From Bugulina stolonifera (lineage: Eukaryota > Bryozoa > Gymnolaemata > Cheilostomatida > Bugulidae), in NCBI GenBank assembly GCA_935421135.1, contig OW285189.1, positions 11,119,072 to 11,183,071 on the forward strand: 64,000 bases of DNA, written 5' to 3'. Both the position numbers and the translations under genes were made by a program. This document shows positions 53,301-62,300 of the stretch, piece after piece. Within the stretch, counting starts at the first letter, position 1; every line of letters starts with the position of its first letter. Below the pieces are notes generated by a model. The model was not told the DNA's origin, did no database searches, and saw only the letters and a list, made by a program, of their open reading frames with translations.

Positions 53301-56300
53301 ACTAAGTTGGCTCTTTCAAATGTAAAGTATTTTAGAGGATTGAAGACTGAAATAATATTAAGAAAGTTCCTTACAACTGTAGGTACATGTATTTGCAAAG
53401 TGAAAGTCTTAGACTGTTGTAATGAGCTGGAGAAATAATGTAGATATCGATATTGTAAAGATTTAGAGGGTCGGGAGTTGTCTATCATCTTTTTACCTTA
53501 CATACACTGAGTGGGGCCGAGGGCTGTTCTCGCAGTGCTATCTTTATACCTTTGTTTATTGTGACCAACTGGTTCGAGTGTGCTGTCTGCATTTACTCAT
53601 ACAAAGGTGTGACCTAGCTAACTACTCTAGTTGCTTTGGCCTGTGATTCCATGAAGGAACTTAGGCTAAGATTCTCCTAGAGCAGTCTGAAACACAACTA
53701 ATAGATCTGAGTGAATAAATGTGTCTTCATTCCTCTCCAAAGTACGACTTACTCAATACAGAAAAATGCATCCCTAATACTATACTAAATGAATGTACAC
53801 TAAATGAACTTCCAGCCGCAGCCGGTGAGGGTCTGTCGGGCTATCGGCCTACTTTAAAAGTCCATAACATAATAATTCAGAAAGATATTGTCCGATACAG
53901 CATCGGTAGGGACGACTCGGACATGATGTGAGGCACTCAAGGGGCCAATACAAAAGGACCAGTCCTGTGGAGGACTGTGATGCAAGCATAACAATGATGC
54001 TCTCATACAAAAATATATACAATAAGTATAATACAGTATAATATTTAGTGATAGAAATATTCATACCATCACTTGGGTGACACAGAAACAGGGAGGGAAT
54101 GTGCCGTAGAATGAAGGCCCTGCGTACTGTGATGTAATTCTAATCAGACTACTCCGATACCTCAAAATTCTTTGGTTTTACTAAAATTATCAGGGTAGAC
54201 GATTTCACAATTCCCAAACAACCAGTGGTATGTATGTGTGGTGGTAAAAATATTTTTCTAGGCTGTGCTTTGTCGAACTCCTACAATATATACTGACCTT
54301 ATACATACATTATGTATGCAAAGTAAGCTTTTTTAAGTTAAAAAGTGTTGAACAACTTAGACTGTGTCTAGGTTAGACAAATGAAAAACCATCTTTGCTT
54401 AGACCGGGGTCCTCCTGGTACCACTACTCAACACTAAGAATAACTAGAATGAATCGCATTGTGTTGGCAACACTAGGTTCACAGTCTAACTAACATGTAC
54501 AAGTTGAGGTTGACCCCTCAAATGGAATTCTGGCTTCTGCTCCACAGAGGCAATTCTATGGTTTGATTTGGTGATTCTCAGCAAGTTTTTGCTGGTAGTT
54601 TTTTGTTTTGCTGACGCTGATTGCAATAATATACTAGTTTACTACAGGATAGGATCACTGACCTCTATAGAAATAATATTAGGGTCAGGAGAGGTTGAGA
54701 GCAGTTATTAGTTTTGGAAGAATTCACAATGAATTGAGTTCACTAAAAGTACATGGGTTATTGCTATTATTATAGGCAGTTTAGCTGACTAAAATAGAAC
54801 TGATGTGGGTTACAATGCTGCTGGTTGTGTAGTTAGGCAATCATTGACTTCATTGTATTTGATGATTCCACTCATTAAAAAACCAGAATATAAAAATCTA
54901 GTCTGAGAGGTAGTAGTAATATTATGCTGATGTACTTTATATAGTTCTGTAATACAATGCTTGGATTTCACGTAGCCGTACATATACAAGGTAAATGTGA
55001 TAGAAAAGTGTAGGGGGCCTATATTATAAGGAAGAAATTTTGCTGTGGTACAAGCACTCCTATATACCCCATACCCTCAAACAAATACAGTTTCAAATGA
55101 TGAATCTACATTGTAAAACTGCTTGTAACTTTTATTCATCTGAAAGTCAAAGAACTAATTTCCTACAAATGCAAATAAGCCAAAAATTACTCAGATATTT
55201 TCAAAAGTTTTGTACAGAAATTTTAGAGAACCAATTCACCATCAAATTGTAGATTTGTGGCTATAAAAGAGGATAAATAGATCTGTATGTAATGATAGAC
55301 ATGGAGGGTCAGGTGCTACAAGGTGCTATAATAAGGGCCATGTATCTGTATTTACATGTGAATCCAGGTTCTTCACCCTCAGGATATACCTTAAACAGGG
55401 CTAATAAACTGTTAGGCTCTACTGATATAATAGCAGTTGCAGTTATATAATCATAGTTATACCAGTAAATAAATTACAGGCTGGAAAGAGCTAATTACTT
55501 CAAGTGTTTGATACTTGGTGCCATATTTCACTTGATGCTGTAGATAGCAAGTTACTTACTCGTTATAATGAGTACTGATACATCTCATAGCCTATGTACA
55601 TACTAATGTCTGACTCTTCAACAACTATCCATCTAGACTGAGTTTCAAACCTTTTAAAAGGATCTGTGGGTATTTTGGTGGTTGACTGTAGAACCTGGAC
55701 CAAGAACTCATAGACCACGATCTACAGCCAATAGCCATGCAGTCTACCCAACCAATAGCAAGGTAGCAATGCCGGCTAAATTTACTGCAATATGATTTGT
55801 TTGAGAAATAGAGATAAGCCACCAATGTGCCCATTCACCATGAAGTTGTCTTCCCTATTTTTGAGGAATAATCAGATATTATACTAGCAACACATTTTAA
55901 ATTAAAAATATTACAGCAGGCAGGATAGGAGAGGATCACTTCCCACCCTGAGTGATTACATTATAAATGAGATTACATATGGCTGTGTGCATAGGATGTT
56001 ACAAGACTGGCTAACGCAATTTTGCAATTTCAAATTTCAGAGCCAATGGGCTGTGAATGATGGATTCTCTTCATGCAGCCATGTGGATAGATTTGTGCAG
56101 GTGTCTGTACCAGGTCTTGGTTACAATAGTGCACTCCCATAATGGTCTTTGTAACTGCCTCTTCTGATGCATCATCCGCATACGCAGAGGGTCACTGTTG
56201 ATGGACTTGTACGTCTTGCAGGTTGCTTGTACCATATTTTGTACTATTCTTTTCTAGAAGATTCTTCTCTACTAAAGCCTCTAAAAAACGTCCTTTAATT

Positions 56301-59300
56301 CCTAAAGACTTGGCAAGGGCGGAACGTCGGGGCAGTGTTGTCGATCCCCTACATATGACAGATAAAGATCATAGAGCTGCAACACCGGCATCCAGTCGAC
56401 ATAGTACAGCTTCCTCTGCGACAGATTCGATGGAACACATCTACACCAAAGCAGACTCTCCTGTAAGTGTCCACTTGCACTATGTATTACTTGTACATTA
56501 AACTAGGGTTCACTGTCAACTGTTTCAAAGACCATAATAAAACCGTTTGATTTCTATATGGTTGTTAGGAGTATCGCAGTCAATTTTCATGCAAAAGTAA
56601 GACAACTTTAAATTTTTGATTAACAACAATTACCAATGGCAACACAAACCAAGTAGAAATCAAACAATTTTTGGGTCTTGGAAATTGTTTACTCTAAACT
56701 GAAGGCAAGACAATTCTAAATGGCCATAAAATAGTAACTAGTGATGTATAGTTATTATTGAGTGGGCAGTCTTGGTAGAGCTGTTGGTTAGAACTTTGGA
56801 CAATTTCGGTGTTTGCCATGGCTGCCTCCAGTAAGGAAATCATCACGGTGAATACGCACTGTGAATCAAGATTCTACAGTTAAATAGTATAGTTAGTTAT
56901 ATACTCATGTATAATATTGGTTAATTCTCTGGGTATTGATACACTCTGTACTATGTAGGTAGAGAACTTGTATTGTTTCTTATATTATTAGTACATAGCT
57001 CATGGAGAAATTATTCACAAAAACTCTTACTGATTGTGTTTTTGCGGCTCTATGGACACCAAAGTCCGGAGATTAACTACTAACCGGTCTCTGTGATTCG
57101 TTGCTTATCTTGAGTAAAAGAACTGAGGCTACAATATAGATGCCTAACCTAGTGTACCTTAATGTACAGTGTATACAAAAAGTAATCTGTGTTTGAAAAT
57201 GCTGCTTGTACATTCAGACTAAAATTTTCTTCGGTGTACAAATTTTATGCCAGAGCCAGTGCCATTTCTGGTCGTTGTGCTACTTTCTCCATCAATTCCA
57301 GTTAGGCACAATATTGCACAATTTAGTGTAGCCGTAGATCTTTGTTTGTGGTTGGGGCAATTGGGTTGGGGTGACACCATATATAATGGAGAAGACAACT
57401 TCTGCATCATGGAATTCAGTAAGGAACTCTGGCCAAAAAGTTGTGCCTGCCTCATCAACTCTAAATACATTCTAGTTTGTGCCGCATGCGAGTCAGTTAT
57501 CCGTGATATAGAATAGAAGGAATATAGAAATATTGAATAGACACAATGTGATTTCAAAATTACTCCAACAGTTAGCGGCACAGTGACGCTATGTCGCATG
57601 GATGATAAAGGACACAAACAGTACTTTCATGCTAATTGGAATTTACCAATAATATTGTAGCGAAGGATACTTATGTACAAAGTTATTGGCGACACATCCT
57701 TTCTATCAATACTTGTGTTGTATAATAAAAGGATATACGATACTCAACATTATCTAACGGTGTATATAAATTTCCGTACACGACCGCTTGACGCTTACCT
57801 CAATTATTGATCTAGTAGGAGACCTGCAGCTAAATTCCCTAGGTGCATCTACGTACACACATACTTGTAAAATGACAACACACTAGTACCCATAAACTAT
57901 ATTAAGTCATTATAATTAGTCCAATCATCATTTACTACATAATTCTTGTCTTGCACGTTCCCGAGAAACTAACTATGCAAACAGTGGTCGAGTTCCTTAC
58001 GAGCTTGGATGGTTGGAAATCATAAGCTCCCGCAAACGTCATATGACTACTATTAATTCACAACGTAAAATTTTGTAAAATTTTGTAAACGAATGATTGA
58101 ATAACTGTACTGCTAACATGGAGCATACATCGGTATATGAGCGAATATTCAGGTTTCTAGCTTCCTGTTTTACTGACCCAGGGAGCGCCAAAGGTAATAT
58201 ATTTCCTTATGGACCACCTCGGAGAACGGGTAATGGAATAGTAAAGGTATGTCATACTTTTCCCCGTTAGGCTTTGAAATAACTACATGTAAAACCTAAC
58301 TAAAGCGATTTTTTAAATTCTGAAAAAGTGCTACCCCCAGCCTCATATGCATCCGCGTGATAGAATGGTTAACGCCTGATGGGTTTATGAAGAGCATCAT
58401 TATTATACTACTTCAACTTCTGGCAGTTGCAGGTCTACAGCATACAGCCAGCCTCTTTTTCAGTTCTCTCACTAGTTCAGTAGCTATCCCTCTCTTGCCT
58501 ACAGTGCAGGGTAGCTGCGGCACATGTAGGTCATATTATAATAATGTATGTTGGATAAACTGCATATACATATATGTACACATTGCATACTCCCTGACTG
58601 TGGAATTCTGCATTTAATAATCTATTTAAACAATTCAAGCGAGTTTGCATTCTTGTATAACGTATAATTAGATGATATTACGAGCTAGAGCCTTCCAGTA
58701 AGTGACTATTAGGGCTATTACAGTTACTTCCCAGTACCTGCAGTATTACAGTTACTTCCCAGTACCTGCAGTATTACAGTTACTTCCCAGTACCTGCAGT
58801 ATTACAGTTACTTCCCAGTACCTGCAGTATTACAGTTACTTCCCAGTACCTGCAGTATTACAGTTGCTTCCCAGTACCTGCAGTATTACAGTTACTTCCC
58901 AGTACCTGCAGTATTACAGTTACTCCCAGTACCTGCAGTATTACAGTTACTTCTCAGCACCTGCAGTATTACAGTTACTTCCCAGTACCTGCAGTATTAC
59001 AGTTACTTCTCAGCACCTGCAGTATTACAGTTACTTCCCAGTACCTGCAGTAATACAGTTACTTCCCAGTATCTACAGTATTACAGCTACTTCCCAGTAC
59101 CTGCAGTATTACAGTTACTTCCCAGTACCTGCAGTATTACAGTTACTTCCCAGTACCTGCAGTATTACAGTTACTTCCCAGTACCTGCAGTATTACAGTT
59201 ACTTCCCAGTACCTGCAGTATTACAGTTACTTCCCAGTACCTGCAGTATTACAGTTACTTCCCAGTACCTGCAGTATTACAGTTACTTCCCAGTACCTGC

Positions 59301-62300
59301 AGTATTACAGTTACTTCCCAGTACCTATAGCAAACATCACCAAAAAAATATTTGGTTAGCAGTGGCAGTAAAACTTTAAATTGTTGGTGCAAAACCTGGC
59401 TCTTGCTAGTAAACCAATGAACATCAAAGGAAAGATAACTCTTAACATGATTGTGATATTAATCGAAATTGTACTTGCTTAGATTCTGAACAAGCTGTCA
59501 CATTTACATGTTAACAGTAAAGCCTTTTGTGTTTTCACGACCTCTTGGAATGACCTGGATTGCAAATAAAAATTCCAAGATGACCGCTCAGCCTAGGCTA
59601 TAAAGGGCAATAGACCTGGGACTTGGTCGGGGGAAACCATCCCTTGCTCATCGCCACACTCGAGTTCTTCGTACGAAAATAAGGATTTTGCTTTTGGCCT
59701 AGGTTGGTGTGTTCACGATCCTCTGATGGAATTCTTGAGCTAGTTGGTCTGTGGATGAAATTTCCTTGAACATCTGGTATAGTGTGTAGTTTTAGCAGTG
59801 CAAGATGGAGGTAGAAATTACCACAGACTAGAATACAGCAATAATACAGATCATGTATTCCTATGTATCATGTAGGACGTAGGTAAATAAGTCTATACAT
59901 TTAAATTCTAAAGTGTCAGCTATGCATAATAGAAAATACGTCACACAGAGTATTGTAAATTGACCAAGTGGTGAAGTAGCTTATGTCTGAACACAGATAT
60001 TACCATATAATATAGTGTTGAGTGCATCGGCTGTGAGAAACACTTGCATGTATGTATACAACTACAACCAATAATAATACTTGATACATGTTCTGTATAT
60101 AAATACAACCAATAACAATACTTGATACATGTTCTTGAGGAGAGAATACGACTCCCAATCTATTATTACCTAATCATTATTGTCATTGCTAGAGTTCCTT
60201 CCAGCAGTATCTAGTTCAACATAGTGGGTGGGTACGTGTTTGACATGCACCATCATTGTTATAGAATGCAGGCTAACCAGACTGCTATTACTCCACTGTA
60301 CAGGACGATTTAGATGCATTGTTTTTATTATCTCCAGCACATAAGAACTTTTCAATTAGTGTCGGTGTTACATAGAAACATAGTATGACATTTAATACAT
60401 ATTATTCAGCAGGATAGTGATTGCTAATTATCGTTGATAAAATTGTAAATTATATAATTCCTCACTACTAGCTTTAGATCTTCATTTGTGATTTGAGCTA
60501 CACGTATTAGGCTAATGGAGAACATAACTTCTTCATTTGAGATGGAATGGGGAATCCTTTTATGTCAAATTCATGTAAAGTTGCCACTACCTCAGTATTA
60601 TGGAGTTATCATACCATAACCCATTTGTGTAACATGGTAGCCTGTGAACCAAAATGCTATTCTTTTCAGGATGGGGGTGCTAAGCTACAGTCAGATGGTG
60701 AGAGCTCCAGCACCAGTCAAGGGAAGCTGTCACTTGCCCAGAGTTGTCCACAGGATTCCGTGAGTTACTTATTATTCATCTCACTGTAGCCTAAGCAAGG
60801 ATGATAGGAATTTATTTATTACCCTCCATTTTTGTTCTTATAAACTTAATAATTTATACATTTTAAAACTTCTTCAGCCTCATTGTCGAAACCCTTGGAC
60901 CTTTGTTTAATGTGATAGAATACTACCCTAATTATAGTTTGTGAAATTTTAGCAATTTATCAATTTATCGTATTGGAATTAACCAGTTTAACTTTGGCGG
61001 ACATTAGAGGGCTACACTATGAACTCGGATGCAAGAAAATTTCTAAATTTTATATTTGAAAGTATAAAGTACTATTTCGTCTAATAGGTGTATTTTAAAT
61101 AGTAAGTAAGACTGGAAGAGCATAGGAACTGAACAACATGCACTTTGTGACATATTCAAGTATAACATAATTATATAGTATATCATATTATACTACACAT
61201 GGCAAGGCGACGTTGATAACTTTACAAGCCCCTTGCAAACTTTCAATTCATTAAACATATTCATCTGGTCATTGCCTTTGTGGTTGAAAGGGAACCTTGA
61301 CTTGCCCTGTGGTCATTTGCATATTTATCTATGTGCTACAGTTTAGAGGTGAGATGAGAAGGGCTACTAGCGTTGTCAATCTTGTCATAATATGTATGAC
61401 ATAATTATTGGTAAAAAGTATAGCAGAGCATTTTATTTATATGTCAATTTATAAGCACCGCCCATTAAGTGGTATTATATTCAATAAGTTGTGATCTAAT
61501 CAGTATTGACTAGATATAAGTAAATACAACATTAGCATATATTATAACTGCACGCTCAGTATAACGTGCTACACAGCTCATCCAACAAGTCTGTTATATT
61601 TTTTGCTCTACTAAGGCACAGCCTCATTACTAGATTATTTGTACAACGTACACCTTAATAACACATCTCTGCAGATATGATCACATCGTGGATGTTATAT
61701 TCGTCTTATAAATTCTTTCAAGAATTGCAGTTGGTATGTAGCTATATCATATACTCTTGTACTTGAGTCTGTGGTAAAACTATAACAGTTACTACATCGT
61801 GTAAAATACCTGTTTACAGCATTTACTTTTACAAGCAAGTTGAATTGTTCAAAAATTGGCTAATTTTGCTTGTAAATTTTATAAAGATATACATGTATAT
61901 AATGTAGTTAGTACTTGTTTTTAGCAAACCTTATCTTGCAAATGATACTACATTGTAAGTGACAAATTACAGTACGTAGTAAGTTGCCTCCCTTGTGTAC
62001 AATGTATGTACATACAGCAGGCGACCATCTATATTTACTATGTTTATGTATTCATATATAAAATGGTGTAGATTATTACAGATTATTACAGATGGCTATC
62101 ATTATATAACCTGAGCCAAAGCTCTGTCCACACAGGACTACTTGCAACACAAATCAGTTCTGTGTTAGTCCTGTGTTAGTCATTTTCTAAAATTTTAAAA
62201 TATACTGAACACTAGATACCAAACATTATGCTATCTGCAAACACTATCAGATTAGCATAGTACCATTTCTAACTGTCAGGTTGTTTTAACACATTATCTA

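Larger units (their letters stand above)
58247..60669 (+). other. intron with minisatellite and dispersed repeat
   Basis: Intron. It holds the 28-bp minisatellite, the second dispersed repeat copy and a 32-bp duplication, each listed separately. The 225-codon frame across the minisatellite is a repeat artefact. Confidence 0.7.

Noticed and set aside
53719..53931. 70-codon plus-strand frame with a CpG-rich end
   Set aside because: No donor, and its minus strand is equally open; likely a repeat remnant.
57219..57617. Overlapping frames on both strands (132 and 89 codons)
   Set aside because: Neither strand shows a recognisable domain or splice context; open frames on both strands over the same repeat-like stretch suggest an old mobile element.
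58702..59379. 225-codon plus-strand open frame
   Set aside because: It is a translation of the 28-bp minisatellite; all frames repeat with an 84-base period and no start or splice context supports it.
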